Source of the DNA: Bauldia litoralis
GTDB lineage: Bacteria > Pseudomonadota > Alphaproteobacteria > Rhizobiales > Kaistiaceae
NCBI RefSeq assembly: GCF_900104485.1
Contig: NZ_FMXQ01000009.1
Coordinates: 1-64,000, forward strand
Direction of reading: 5' to 3'
DNA: 64,000 nt
Shown: positions 26,551-34,992 of the stretch, piece after piece
How the letters are laid out: each line of letters opens with the position of its first letter
How positions within the stretch are numbered: the stretch's first letter is position 1
Notes under the pieces: generated by a model
Told to the model about the DNA's origin: nothing
The model's input: the letters and a program-made list of their open reading frames with translations, nothing else
Database searches by the model: none
Program-made: the position numbers and the translations under genes

Positions 26551-27030
26551 ATGAGAAAATTCGAAGAGGGTGCCACGATGCAGGTGGCGACAATCGTCCG
26601 CGATCTCGATGCGGCGATGAAGCGTCACTGGGAGGTCTTCAAGATCGGTCCGTGGGATATCTGGGATTTCAATCCGCAGTCGGTGCAGGACTATATGTAT
26701 CGCGGCAAGCCGGCGACCCACTCCTGCCTGATCGGCTGCGCCTGGTCGGGCGACACCCAGATCGAACTGATCCAGCCGACCGGCGGCTATTCGATCTATG
26801 ACGAGCACCTGGAGAAGCACGGCGAGAGCCTGCACCACATCAAGCTCTTTTACGCGGACACCAAGAAGGCGGCGGCGGATTTCGAGGCGCAGGGCTACCC
26901 GGTCATCCAGAGCGGGCGCTTCGACGAGGATGAGCACTACTACCTCGATACCGAAAAGGACTTTGGCTACATCCTCGAGCTCGGCAACGCCGGCAAGATC
27001 CGCCCGGGCGAACGCCGCTACCCGGCCTGA
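26551..27030 (+). CDS. VOC-family (glyoxalase/bleomycin resistance fold) protein
   Basis: A 159-residue protein of the vicinal oxygen chelate fold: MQVATIVRDLDAAMKRHWEVF at the N-terminus (first beta-alpha-beta unit), TQIELIQPTGG (Glu metal ligand), LHHIKLFYADTKKAAADF (His ligand) and GYILELGN (second Glu). That His/Glu set fits a metal-dependent isomerase, epimerase or lyase. GGAAGG lies six bases before ATG 26551. Last gene of the system 2 operon, followed by a strong hairpin. The substrate is unknown; sugar-derived 2-oxo or enediol intermediates are plausible. Confidence 0.85.
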   Translation: MRKFEEGATMQVATIVRDLDAAMKRHWEVFKIGPWDIWDFNPQSVQDYMYRGKPATHSCLIGCAWSGDTQIELIQPTGGYSIYDEHLEKHGESLHHIKLFYADTKKAAADFEAQGYPVIQSGRFDEDEHYYLDTEKDFGYILELGNAGKIRPGERRYPA

Positions 27031-27054
27031 GCCTACGCGTTGATCCGCGCAGTC

Positions 27055-27081
27055 GTTTGCCCGGGACGTCCCCGGGCAAAC
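27055..27081 (+). terminator. hairpin at end of system 2 operon
   Basis: Perfect 11-bp stem GTTTGCCCGGG / CCCGGGCAAAC with a five-base loop ACGTC, located 24 bases after the VOC gene stop and before the convergent aminotransferase gene. There is no long T run on either side (AAATCTG follows), so it may be a bidirectional or Rho-assisted terminator or an mRNA end stabiliser. Confidence 0.7.
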
Positions 27082-27153
27082 AAATCTGATCTCGGCGCTT
27101 ATGGGTTACGCTGCATCCAGAACCGACAGCGCCTGCATCGGGAAAAAGGACCG

Positions 27154-28533
27154 CTATCCAAGCAATTCCGTTTCCAACTCACGCAGGCTCGCCTCGCAAC
27201 GATCGGCGATATCGTCAACGTCCCTGTCGTCGACAATAAGAGGTGGCGAAAAGCCGAGCGTGTCGCCCATGCAGCGGGCGATCAGTCCATTGGCGAGCGC
27301 AATCCGGTCGAAGCTCGGCCCAGCCTGGCGTTCGGGGGCGAAGGGAAGCCGCGTTTCCTTGTCGGCGACAAGTTCGATGCCAAGCATGAGTCCCGCGCCG
27401 CGCACGTCGCCAACGATCGGCGAGGCCGCGGCCATCGCTTCGAACCGGCCGCGCAGGCGGGCGCCCATGCGCCGGACGTGATCGACGATGTTCATCTCCT
27501 CATAGATGGCGATCGCTTCGAGTGCCACCGCGACGCCGACCGGGTGGCCGGAGTTTGTGAAGCCGTGACCGAACGAGCCTCCGGCCTGGTTGAAGGTTCG
27601 AATTGCGTCGTAGATTTCCCCCTTCATCACCACCGCCGAGATCGGGAAATAGGAAGAAGACAGTCCCTTGGCGAGCGCCATCATGTCGGGTTTCATGCCG
27701 ACGGTGTCGCGCCCGAACCATTCGCCGGTCCGCCCGAAACCGCAGACGATCTCATCACCGAGGCAAAGGATATCGTACTTGTCGAGAACCTGCTGGATGC
27801 GGGCAAAATAGGTGGCCGGCGGCACGATGATGCCGCCACCGGCGAAGATCGGCTCGGCGATGAAGGCGGCGATCGTGTCCGGCCCCTCCCGAAGGATCAT
27901 CTTCTCCAGTTCGAGCGCCAGTCGCTCGACATAGGCCACCTCGTCCTCGCCGGTAAGCATGCCGCGATAGGGGTAGGGGGCTTCGGTGTGCAGGAAGCCC
28001 GGCAGCGGCAAGCCGAACTCGCGATGCATGAACTCCAGGCCGCACATCGAAGCCGCGGCGATCGTCGATCCATGGAACGAGCGCTGCCGGGCGATGACCT
28101 TGCGCTTGGTCGGCTTGCCGCGGACGGTGTGGTAGACCCAGGCGAGCTTGACCATGGTCTCGTTTGCCTCGGAGCCCGAGGTGGCGAAATAGGCCTTGCC
28201 GCCCTCCATCCCCGTCATTTCGACGAGTTTCTCCGCCAGGGTCGCCGCGCCGTCGCCGGTGCGGTGGAAGAAGGTGTGATAGTAGCCGAGTGTCGCGTAT
28301 TGGCGGCTGGCGGCAGCGGCTAACCGCTCGTTGGCGAAGCCGAGCGACGCGCACCAAAGCCCCGCCATTCCGTCGATATACTCCTTGCCGTCGATGTCCG
28401 TGACCCGGGCACCCTTTCCCGAGGCGACGATGATCGGCCCGCGGGCCTCATGCGCCTCCGGATTGGTCTGCGAGTGAAGCTGGAAGGCGATGTCGCGAAA
28501 GGCGACGGAGTTTGATTTCGCTGGCTGGGTCAC
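27154..28533 (-). CDS. class III (omega) aminotransferase
   Basis: PLP-dependent class III aminotransferase of 459 residues. Signatures: EYIDGMAGLWCASLGF, ATSGSEANETMVKLAW (phosphate binding), FHGSTIAAASMCG, LCLGDEIVCGFGRTGEW (Asp to pyridine N) and MALAKGLSSSYFPISAVV with the Schiff-base Lys. This resembles aminotransferases using pyruvate and an omega-amino donor (beta-alanine or putrescine type). The GTG at 28533 is chosen: CAGGAGA lies six bases upstream and family similarity begins a few residues later. It is the last gene of the system 3 operon behind the UgpC-type ATPase, suggesting that the imported solute carries or acquires an amino group. Confidence 0.9.
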   Translation of the reverse strand: MTQPAKSNSVAFRDIAFQLHSQTNPEAHEARGPIIVASGKGARVTDIDGKEYIDGMAGLWCASLGFANERLAAAASRQYATLGYYHTFFHRTGDGAATLAEKLVEMTGMEGGKAYFATSGSEANETMVKLAWVYHTVRGKPTKRKVIARQRSFHGSTIAAASMCGLEFMHREFGLPLPGFLHTEAPYPYRGMLTGEDEVAYVERLALELEKMILREGPDTIAAFIAEPIFAGGGIIVPPATYFARIQQVLDKYDILCLGDEIVCGFGRTGEWFGRDTVGMKPDMMALAKGLSSSYFPISAVVMKGEIYDAIRTFNQAGGSFGHGFTNSGHPVGVAVALEAIAIYEEMNIVDHVRRMGARLRGRFEAMAAASPIVGDVRGAGLMLGIELVADKETRLPFAPERQAGPSFDRIALANGLIARCMGDTLGFSPPLIVDDRDVDDIADRCEASLRELETELLG

Positions 28534-28565
28534 GAGCGTCTCCTGTGATGGATCGGTTTCTTCAT

Positions 28566-29645
28566 TCAGGCGTCGGTCCGTCCACCGATCCGCTTGCCGC
28601 TGTCGGGGTCGAAAACGAGAAGGTTTTCTGGAGCAATCGCGAACGCGGTCGCGCTGCCGGCGGCGAGGCGGGCGATGCCGGGCAGCGTCGCCGTCAACGT
28701 TCCGCCGGCCCAGTCGAGCGTGACATGCGTCGCGGGCCCCACCGGCTGAACGAGGCGAACGCGCGCGGCCGCACCGGTATCGGAAAGTTGCACATGCTCG
28801 GACCTCACGCCGACCTCCACCGCTTGGCCGGCGACGGCTTCCGTGCCAGCGGGAAGAGCAAGTTCCGCTTCGCCGACCCGACAAATGAGTCCGTCGGCTC
28901 CGTGTTCCACGCGCCCCGATGCCAGGTCGATCTGCGGGTTGCCGATGAAGGCTGCGACGGTTCGCGTCGCCGGGCGCGCATAGACCTCTTCCGGCGTACC
29001 GAACTGTTCGATCCGGCCTTTGCTCATGACCGCGATCTGATCGGAGATCGACATCGCTTCTTCCTGGTCGTGCGTCACGAAAATTGATGTCACGCCAAGT
29101 CGCTGGTGCAGTTCCTTGACCTCGGCGCGCATCCTGATACGCAGCGACGCGTCGAGATTCGAGAACGGTTCGTCGAAGAGGAAAACCCGCGGTTCGCGGA
29201 CCAGCGCACGGCCGATGGCGACACGCTGCTGCTGCCCGCCGGAGAGCTGCGCCGGCAGCCGGTCAAGCAGGGGGCCGAGTTCCAGCGACCGGGCGACCTC
29301 TTCGACCCGCCGGCGAATCTCGCCACGTCCCATGTGGCGCATTCTCAGCGTGAAGCCGATATTCTCCGCAACGGTCATGTGCGGATAGAGCGCGTAGTTC
29401 TGGAAGACCATCGCCACGTCGCGATCGACGGGGGACCGCTCGTTGACGCGCTGGCCATCCATCAGGATGTCGCCGGCGCTCGGGTCCTCGAGCCCGGCAA
29501 GCATGTTGAGCGTGGTTGTCTTGCCGCAACCGGAGGGGCCGAGTAGCGTGACGAAGGCGCGATCCTCGATGATCAGGTTGACGTCGTGGCAGACCGTCAC
29601 CGAACCAAACGACTTGGAGATGTTTCGCAACTCAACTTGCGGCAT
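28566..29645 (-). CDS. ugpC: CUT1 sugar ABC transporter ATPase, MalK/UgpC type (system 3)
   Basis: A 359-residue single-domain ATPase with a C-terminal TOBE/regulatory domain. GPSGCGKTTTLNMLAG (Walker A), LSGGQQQRVAIGRAL (signature), VFLFDEPFSNLD (Walker B), FVTHDQEEAMS (H-loop) and VYARPATRTVAAFIG, the MalK/UgpC linker, are all intact. It forms a homodimer under the two MalFG-type permeases. ATG 29645 is eight bases after the permease stop. Many CUT1 importers share one such ATPase, so the name UgpC denotes the type; glycerol phosphate as substrate is not implied. Confidence 0.9.
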   Translation of the reverse strand: MPQVELRNISKSFGSVTVCHDVNLIIEDRAFVTLLGPSGCGKTTTLNMLAGLEDPSAGDILMDGQRVNERSPVDRDVAMVFQNYALYPHMTVAENIGFTLRMRHMGRGEIRRRVEEVARSLELGPLLDRLPAQLSGGQQQRVAIGRALVREPRVFLFDEPFSNLDASLRIRMRAEVKELHQRLGVTSIFVTHDQEEAMSISDQIAVMSKGRIEQFGTPEEVYARPATRTVAAFIGNPQIDLASGRVEHGADGLICRVGEAELALPAGTEAVAGQAVEVGVRSEHVQLSDTGAAARVRLVQPVGPATHVTLDWAGGTLTATLPGIARLAAGSATAFAIAPENLLVFDPDSGKRIGGRTDA

Positions 29646-29653
29646 GCCGCGCC

Positions 29654-30499
29654 TCAGCCTTTCATCATGCCGTCGGCGAAGCCGCGGACGATCTGATCCT
29701 TGAAGATGATTGCAAGCAGGATGACCGGCGCGACGCTGATCAGCGCCGCCGCCATCATCTGCCCGAAGACGGTCTGGTACTGGCCGGCGAACTGGGCGAC
29801 GACCAGCGGCACTGTCTCGGCCGACTTCCGCGTCAGGATGAGCGCGAAGAAGAATTCGTTCCACGCCTCGATAAAGGCGAAGACGGCGGCGGCCGCCAGC
29901 GGCGGGATGGAGATCGGCAGGATGATGTAGCGAAACGTCCGCACCGGACCAGCGCCGTCCACCGCCGCTGCGCGCTCCAGTCCCTGGGGAATGCCGAGAA
30001 AGAATCCGCGCAGGATCCAGATCACGATCGGCAGGTTGAACGACAGATAGACCAGACCCAGCGTCCAGACATTGTCAATCAGGCCGAGCCGCGTGATGAC
30101 GATGAAGAGCGGAATGGCGATGGCGATCCCCGGCAGCATTTGCGTGGCGAGAATCATGAAGGAGATGACATTGGCGCGCGGCAGCGACAGCCGTGCAAGG
30201 GCATAGGCGGCGGGCGCGCCGAGGGCCAGTGCCAGGGCCGTCGAGAAGCTTGCCACGATGAAGGAGTTCAGCATGCCGTGGCCGAGGCTTGCCGCAGACT
30301 GCATGACGGCGACGAAATTCTGCAGCGTGAAGCTCGCCGGCGCGAGGTCGGGCGGCTGGGCGATCAACGCGCGTTGGGTCAGGAAGCTCGACAGGACCAG
30401 CCAGACGACGGGGGCCAGCGACCACACGAGAAAGACGCCGAGCCCCAGAAGAACGCCGAGGCGGGTCGCCAGACCAGTGCGGCGTGCGGCGAAACTCAT
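29654..30499 (-). CDS. CUT1 sugar ABC permease, MalG/UgpE type (system 3)
   Basis: A 281-residue permease with six predicted membrane segments (first: LLGLGVFLVWSLAPVVWLVL). The EAA coupling loop is ERAAAVDGAGPVRTFRYIILP, near residue 185, as usual for MalG-type proteins. It overlaps the preceding permease gene by four bases and precedes the ATPase by eight, so the operon is tightly packed. Function: half of the inner-membrane channel of system 3. Confidence 0.92.
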   Translation of the reverse strand: MSFAARRTGLATRLGVLLGLGVFLVWSLAPVVWLVLSSFLTQRALIAQPPDLAPASFTLQNFVAVMQSAASLGHGMLNSFIVASFSTALALALGAPAAYALARLSLPRANVISFMILATQMLPGIAIAIPLFIVITRLGLIDNVWTLGLVYLSFNLPIVIWILRGFFLGIPQGLERAAAVDGAGPVRTFRYIILPISIPPLAAAAVFAFIEAWNEFFFALILTRKSAETVPLVVAQFAGQYQTVFGQMMAAALISVAPVILLAIIFKDQIVRGFADGMMKG

Positions 30500-31404
30500 G
30501 ACGCGGCCACCCGTCGCCGGGGCTTGAGCAGCCAGATGTAGATGATGGCGAGAATAAAGGTCGCGGCGAAGACGAGGTTGGCGATGGCGGCGCCGTACCC
30601 GAGATCGAGGAAGTTGAAGGTAACCCGGTAGGCGAGGAAGTTGAGAAGTACTGTTGCGTCAGCCGGACCGCCGCGGGTCAGCACGAAGATCAGGTCAAAG
30701 ACCCGCAGCGACCAGATCGTCTGGAGCACCACCGCGATCGCGATCGCAGTCTTGATGCTCGGCAGCGTGATGTGGACGAAGGTCTGGAACGATCCGGCGC
30801 CATCCATATAGGCGGCGCGATAGAGAACCTTTGGCACCTGCTGCAATCCGGCCAGCATCAGCAGCGCGACGAAGGGGATCGACTTCCAGACGTCGACAAG
30901 CAGGAGGACGTTCAGCGCCATGGTCGGTGTCCCGAGCCAGACCTGGTTGTGTTCGATGAGTCCCAGGGACGTGAGGACGCCGTTGAGGACTCCGTAATTG
31001 GCGTTGAGGATCCACTTCCACAGGACCGCGTTGGCAACTGGTGCGATGGCCCAGGGGATAACCAGCACGACCCGAAAGAAACCGGATCGCCCCATCGCAT
31101 TGTTGAGCAGGAGGGCAACGCCAAGGCCAATTCCGACGACCAGCACCACCTCCGCGATCGAAAAATAGGCGGTGTTGAAGATCGCCCGCAGAGCAGTTTC
31201 GTCGTTGAAAAGACGGTGGAAATTCTCCGCCCCGACCCATGTCCGTTCGACCTGACCGGCTTTCAGGGTGACCCGCTGGAGGGCCAACCAGATCGAATCG
31301 AGAATTGGATAGGCAAGAATCAGCGCCAGCACCGCGAGGGCCGGCGCCACGAAGGCGGCGCCGGCTGATCGCCGGCGCCGCTCGTAGGTCTGGAAGGCGC
31401 GCAT
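30496..31404 (-). CDS. CUT1 sugar ABC permease, MalF/UgpA type (system 3)
   Basis: A 302-residue permease with six membrane segments; the first (GAAFVAPALAVLALILAYPI) follows a short basic N-terminus. The EAA loop reads YRAAYMDGAGSFQTFVHITLP. I start it at ATG 31404 (MRAFQTYERRRR), 34 bases after the binding-protein stop; the frame is open further upstream into that gene, but the added residues are not permease-like. The ribosome site is weak (AGGACAGG about 13 bases upstream), so the start is less certain than the family. Confidence 0.88.
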   Translation of the reverse strand: MRAFQTYERRRRSAGAAFVAPALAVLALILAYPILDSIWLALQRVTLKAGQVERTWVGAENFHRLFNDETALRAIFNTAYFSIAEVVLVVGIGLGVALLLNNAMGRSGFFRVVLVIPWAIAPVANAVLWKWILNANYGVLNGVLTSLGLIEHNQVWLGTPTMALNVLLLVDVWKSIPFVALLMLAGLQQVPKVLYRAAYMDGAGSFQTFVHITLPSIKTAIAIAVVLQTIWSLRVFDLIFVLTRGGPADATVLLNFLAYRVTFNFLDLGYGAAIANLVFAATFILAIIYIWLLKPRRRVAAS

Positions 31405-31438
31405 GTTCGGGAGGAGCCTGTCCTGACCGTGATGACGG

Positions 31439-32728
31439 CTAGCTGCGACGCTTGACGATCGCGGTGACGAGTTCGCTGGCGTCGGCAATCGCTTCGGCCG
31501 GCGTCTTCGCCTTTTGCAGCGCCTTCTGGACCTCGGTCCCGAGCGCTTGCGTCACCTCGTTGTAGTCCGGTGTGACAAAGCTGTCGTAGGGATGCGAAGC
31601 CTGCTCGAGCACCACCTTGGCATTCGGCAACGCCTTCTGGACATCCGCATCGGCCAGGGTCGAGAGGCGGATCGGCAGCCAGCCGGTGTCGATCGCCTGC
31701 TGCTTCTGGACGACCGGATCGAGGTAGAACTCGATCAGCGACTGCGCCACCTCCGGGTTCTTGCTGGAGTTCGGTATCGTCCAGGCGTCGGTGCCGTCGA
31801 TCGACGCTGAGCCGGCCGGTCCCGCCGGCAGGATGGCGCCGCCGAGCTTGCCGACGATCTGCGACTGCTCCGGGTCTTGCGCGGCGGTCCACATGAACGG
31901 CCAGTTCATCTGCATGGATGCACGGCCCGCGAGCAGGACGTTGGTTGCGTCGTTGATGCCCACATAGGAGATCGAGCCGGGATCCGTGCCGGCGTCCATC
32001 AGGTCGACCATCATCTGCATGGCGTCGACGCCGGCGTCGGAGTCGAACACCGGCATGCCGTCTTCGCCATACATCTTGCCGCCCGCCTGCTGCAGGAAGC
32101 ACATCCACTGGCTCGCCGTGCCGCCGATCCCGGCCGGGTCGCCGTAGTTCGCCACCCAGCCGGAGCGACCGTCGCGGGTCAGTTCCTTGGTGTAGCGCAG
32201 TAAATCGTCCCAGGTCTTGGGCGGCCCGTCGAGTCCGGCCTCGGCCAGATGCTCGGTATTGTAGAAGAGCGTCAGCAGCGACAGCGTGAAGACGGCGCCA
32301 TAGACCTGACCGTCCCAGGTGGTGGTCGCGAAGCTGGTCGGAGGCATGTCGTCGACAAGCGAAGCGGGTAACTTGTCCGCGAAGGGTCGCAGCGACGTCG
32401 CGAATTCCGGCACCCAGCCGGACATATAGACCACGTCCCAGGGTGCGGAGCCGGAGGCAAAAGCCGTCGCCATGCGATCATGCAATTGCGGCCATGCGAC
32501 GAGGTCGTACTCGACCGAGGCCTTGTTGTCGGCTTTCCATTTGTCGAACAGGTCGATCGCGAATTGCGCTGCGCCTGGCGGAGCGGGATCCGGCGGCTGG
32601 GGGCCGAAAACGTTCAGCGCGGCATCCTCTGCGAAGGCCGATCGGATCAGGCCATCGGGCAATGCGGCCAGGAGTCCGGCACCGGCCGCTCCTTGTAGCA
32701 GTCCCCGCCGTGTTGGTTTATGCAACAT
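31439..32728 (-). CDS. extracellular solute-binding protein family 1 (system 3)
   Basis: A 429-residue type-1 (MalE/UgpB class) binding protein. The N-terminus has a twin-arginine-like signal (KPTRRGLLQGAAGAGLLAAL), suggesting possible Tat export, with cleavage near AFA-ED. Core features: YDLVAWPQLHDRMATAFASG, DVVYMSGWVPEF, and AWTIPNSSKNPEVAQSLIEF with the WTI/Ser ligand-side segment. ATG 32728 has GGAAGGGG upstream. It is the first gene of the system 3 operon, divergent from the ROK regulator across a 116-base AT-rich control region. Ligand unknown; oligosaccharide, polyol or amino-polyol are possible. Confidence 0.88.
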   Translation of the reverse strand: MLHKPTRRGLLQGAAGAGLLAALPDGLIRSAFAEDAALNVFGPQPPDPAPPGAAQFAIDLFDKWKADNKASVEYDLVAWPQLHDRMATAFASGSAPWDVVYMSGWVPEFATSLRPFADKLPASLVDDMPPTSFATTTWDGQVYGAVFTLSLLTLFYNTEHLAEAGLDGPPKTWDDLLRYTKELTRDGRSGWVANYGDPAGIGGTASQWMCFLQQAGGKMYGEDGMPVFDSDAGVDAMQMMVDLMDAGTDPGSISYVGINDATNVLLAGRASMQMNWPFMWTAAQDPEQSQIVGKLGGAILPAGPAGSASIDGTDAWTIPNSSKNPEVAQSLIEFYLDPVVQKQQAIDTGWLPIRLSTLADADVQKALPNAKVVLEQASHPYDSFVTPDYNEVTQALGTEVQKALQKAKTPAEAIADASELVTAIVKRRS

Positions 32729-32844
32729 CAATGCACCCCTTCCCTGCTCTGGTTGAAACCCCTGACCATCGAGGTTGGACATGCATCTTTCGCCTGTCAA
32801 TAATTATTCTATCATTTTGACAAACTAATTCCGGGAGGCTTTGG
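32729..32844. promoter_or_regulatory. AT-rich divergent control region of system 3
   Basis: 116 bases between the divergent binding-protein and ROK genes. Bases 32799-32830 are strikingly AT-rich in a GC-rich genome and include the palindrome AATAATTATT (32799-32808) and TTGACA (32817-32822). The ribosome site CGGGAGG for the ROK gene is at 32832-32838. ROK repressors of the NagC/Mlc type bind AT-rich operators, so this is the likely site of control; exact boundaries cannot be fixed. Confidence 0.55.
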
Positions 32845-34044
32845 GTGCTGCTAAGTGCGACGAACATCGTCAAGGCGAAGCTGATCAACCTGTGGGTGGT
32901 GTTCGAGACGATCCGCATGCACGGGCCGATCCCGCGCACACAGATTGCGGCTGCCACCGGATTGTCGAAAGCGTCGGTCTCGAACCTTGTCGACGAACTG
33001 GAGGGGTACGATCTCGTCGTCGCCGCCAAGTCAAGGGACCGCCGCGTCGGCAAGCCACCGACGCCGCTGACCATCAATCCGTCGGGCGTCTTCACCATTG
33101 GCTTCCATTTCGACTACGGGCGCATGATCTCCGTGGTCGCCAATCTCGCTGGCGACGTGATCCTGCGCGAAGTCGTCGGCATCGAACAACTGTCGCCGTC
33201 TGAGGTCGCGACGCTGATTTCCAGCAAGGTCGAGTCCCTGGTGACGGAATCGAAGATCGATCGCGCGCGGCTGCTCGGGGTCGGTGTCGCAACGCCGGGG
33301 CCGTTCGGCGTGGAGGGAATCAGCCCGCCTCGGCTTCCAGGTTGGGACGGTCTCGAACTGAAACGACGGCTCGCCGACGTGCTCGATCTGCCGGTGGTCC
33401 TTGCCAATGATGGCCAGTGCGCGGTGACGGCCGAATGGCGATTTGGCGCCGCCCGGAACCTGACCAATTTCGTTTACGTCTTCATCGGCAATGGTCTCGG
33501 CTCGGGTGTCATGATCCACAGCGCCGCTTATGGCGGTGGGTCCGGCAATGCCGGAGAATTCGGCCATCTGATCGTGGTGCCGGGCGGCCATGCCTGCAGC
33601 TGCGGCAACCGCGGCTGCCTCGAGACATACATGTCGGTGGACTCGGCCTTGCGATACCTCGCCAGCCATGGTGTTGCCGTGGAGTCGATCGAAGCCTTCG
33701 AAAGCGATTTCTCGCCGTCGCATCCGCTGGTTTCCCAATGGCTGGACGAGGGGGTCGAGCCGTTGCGCCTCGGCCTTCACACCCTTGAGACCCTTTTCGA
33801 CCCGGAAACGATCATGCTTGGCGGTGACGCGCCATCCTGGCTGATCGACGAGATCATGCAGCGGTTGGGATCACTGTATCCCTCAGTCAGCGGATCCAGG
33901 TCGGAGCATCCGCGCCTGATGTCGGCCGGCCTTGATCATGACGCTGTCGCACGCGGCGCGGCGGCCTTGCCGGTACTGGCGAATCTCAATCCCCAGTATC
34001 GCGAGCTGGAAAGCGAGCTCGTGTCGCACATGCAACGTCGATAG
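32845..34044 (+). CDS. ROK-family transcriptional regulator (NagC/XylR/Mlc type)
   Basis: A 399-residue repressor: N-terminal winged helix (residues ~20-75, with PRTQIAAATGLSKASVSNLV as the helix-turn-helix) joined to a ROK sugar-kinase-like domain. The ROK zinc site is clear: CSCGNRGCLETY, with three Cys, and GNAGEFGHLIV upstream. The kinase phosphate motif is not well kept, as expected for regulators. GTG start at 32845, with CGGGAGG seven bases upstream. It is divergent from the system 3 importer and should repress it in the absence of the sugar or its phosphate. Confidence 0.9.
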   Translation: MLLSATNIVKAKLINLWVVFETIRMHGPIPRTQIAAATGLSKASVSNLVDELEGYDLVVAAKSRDRRVGKPPTPLTINPSGVFTIGFHFDYGRMISVVANLAGDVILREVVGIEQLSPSEVATLISSKVESLVTESKIDRARLLGVGVATPGPFGVEGISPPRLPGWDGLELKRRLADVLDLPVVLANDGQCAVTAEWRFGAARNLTNFVYVFIGNGLGSGVMIHSAAYGGGSGNAGEFGHLIVVPGGHACSCGNRGCLETYMSVDSALRYLASHGVAVESIEAFESDFSPSHPLVSQWLDEGVEPLRLGLHTLETLFDPETIMLGGDAPSWLIDEIMQRLGSLYPSVSGSRSEHPRLMSAGLDHDAVARGAAALPVLANLNPQYRELESELVSHMQRR

Positions 34045-34128
34045 GCGGATTCTACCGTCCGGCATCAACCCGTTGATGGCGAGATACCGGTCGCCGATCC
34101 CGATCTCCTCCAGTCCCGCCATGTGGTG

Positions 34129-34983
34129 TCAGGCTGGTGTCGTCCTGGCCGACTCGGCGCGGACGTAGGGACGATTGAGATCGACGATCCCCTTGGTGGC
34201 ATAGGGGTCGGTTCCGGCGACCATGACGATGTCGCGGAGGTCCTGCGTCGGTGCGATCGCACCGCCGTCCCGCCACCATGGCAGCAGCGACTCGGCGCTC
34301 ATGTAGTGATTGACGAGGGCCCGGCGGAAGCCGGTCGTCCGCCGGTTTCGCAGGGACTTGTGCAGCAGGTGGCCGTGGAAGAAGACGATGCTGCCGGCCG
34401 GCACTTCGACCGGGATCGCATCCGCGTCCGAATAGGGAAAGTCGAAGGACTCCGGCGCGAAGTCATACTCCGGGTTCTCGTGCTGGCGAAGCGGCCAGAG
34501 GACGCCCGGCCGGTGCGAACCGGGGATCACCCAAAGACAGCCGTTGTCGACGGTCGCGTCGTCGAGCGCGATCCACGCCGCGCCGAGCGACCTGTCGCGG
34601 GTCGGAATGAAATCCTCGTCCTGATGCCATGCCTGGCCGGGCTTGCCGGCATTCTTGATGAAGAGCATCGACTGCATGGACTTGACGTTCGGGCCGATCG
34701 CCCGGGTCAGCACGTTGACGATCCGCGGATGCGCCAGCGTCGCCAGCATCAGCGACGAGAGCTTGTGCGGGAAGTGTATGGCGAGGAAACGCCCGAGATC
34801 GTCGGGGTTGTCGCCGGCCATATCGCCGCCGACCAGTCGCGCCGCCTCCTCGCGGCAGAGCCGTGTCGCCTCATTCACCAGCGCAGCGACCTCATTGGTC
34901 GTCAGCGCTTCGCGGTCAACGCAATAACCATCCGCCCGGTATTGTGCTGCGAGTTGGTCGGCTCGTCCCGTCGTATCATCCAT
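34129..34983 (-). CDS. PhyH-family Fe(II)/2-oxoglutarate dioxygenase (system 4)
   Basis: Phytanoyl-CoA dioxygenase (PhyH) superfamily protein, 284 residues, double-stranded beta-helix fold. Iron ligands appear as His120-x-Asp122 in AWHQDEDFIP and His208 in GHLLHKSLRN, and the 2-oxoglutarate Arg lies near residue 220 (TGFRRALVNHY). These enzymes hydroxylate C-H bonds with O2 and 2-oxoglutarate. It is the last gene of the system 4 operon, nine bases after the permease stop. Compared with the two PhyH genes of system 5 it is a different subgroup (YRADGYCVDREAL start). Role inferred: oxidation of the imported compound; substrate unknown. Confidence 0.88.
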   Translation of the reverse strand: MDDTTGRADQLAAQYRADGYCVDREALTTNEVAALVNEATRLCREEAARLVGGDMAGDNPDDLGRFLAIHFPHKLSSLMLATLAHPRIVNVLTRAIGPNVKSMQSMLFIKNAGKPGQAWHQDEDFIPTRDRSLGAAWIALDDATVDNGCLWVIPGSHRPGVLWPLRQHENPEYDFAPESFDFPYSDADAIPVEVPAGSIVFFHGHLLHKSLRNRRTTGFRRALVNHYMSAESLLPWWRDGGAIAPTQDLRDIVMVAGTDPYATKGIVDLNRPYVRAESARTTPA

Positions 34984-34992
34984 GTCCGGCCT

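Noticed and set aside
27055-27081. Attachment site or mobile-element end at the perfect 11-bp inverted repeat.
   Set aside because: No integrase, transposase, target duplication or tRNA is nearby, and its place between convergent genes fits a terminator better.
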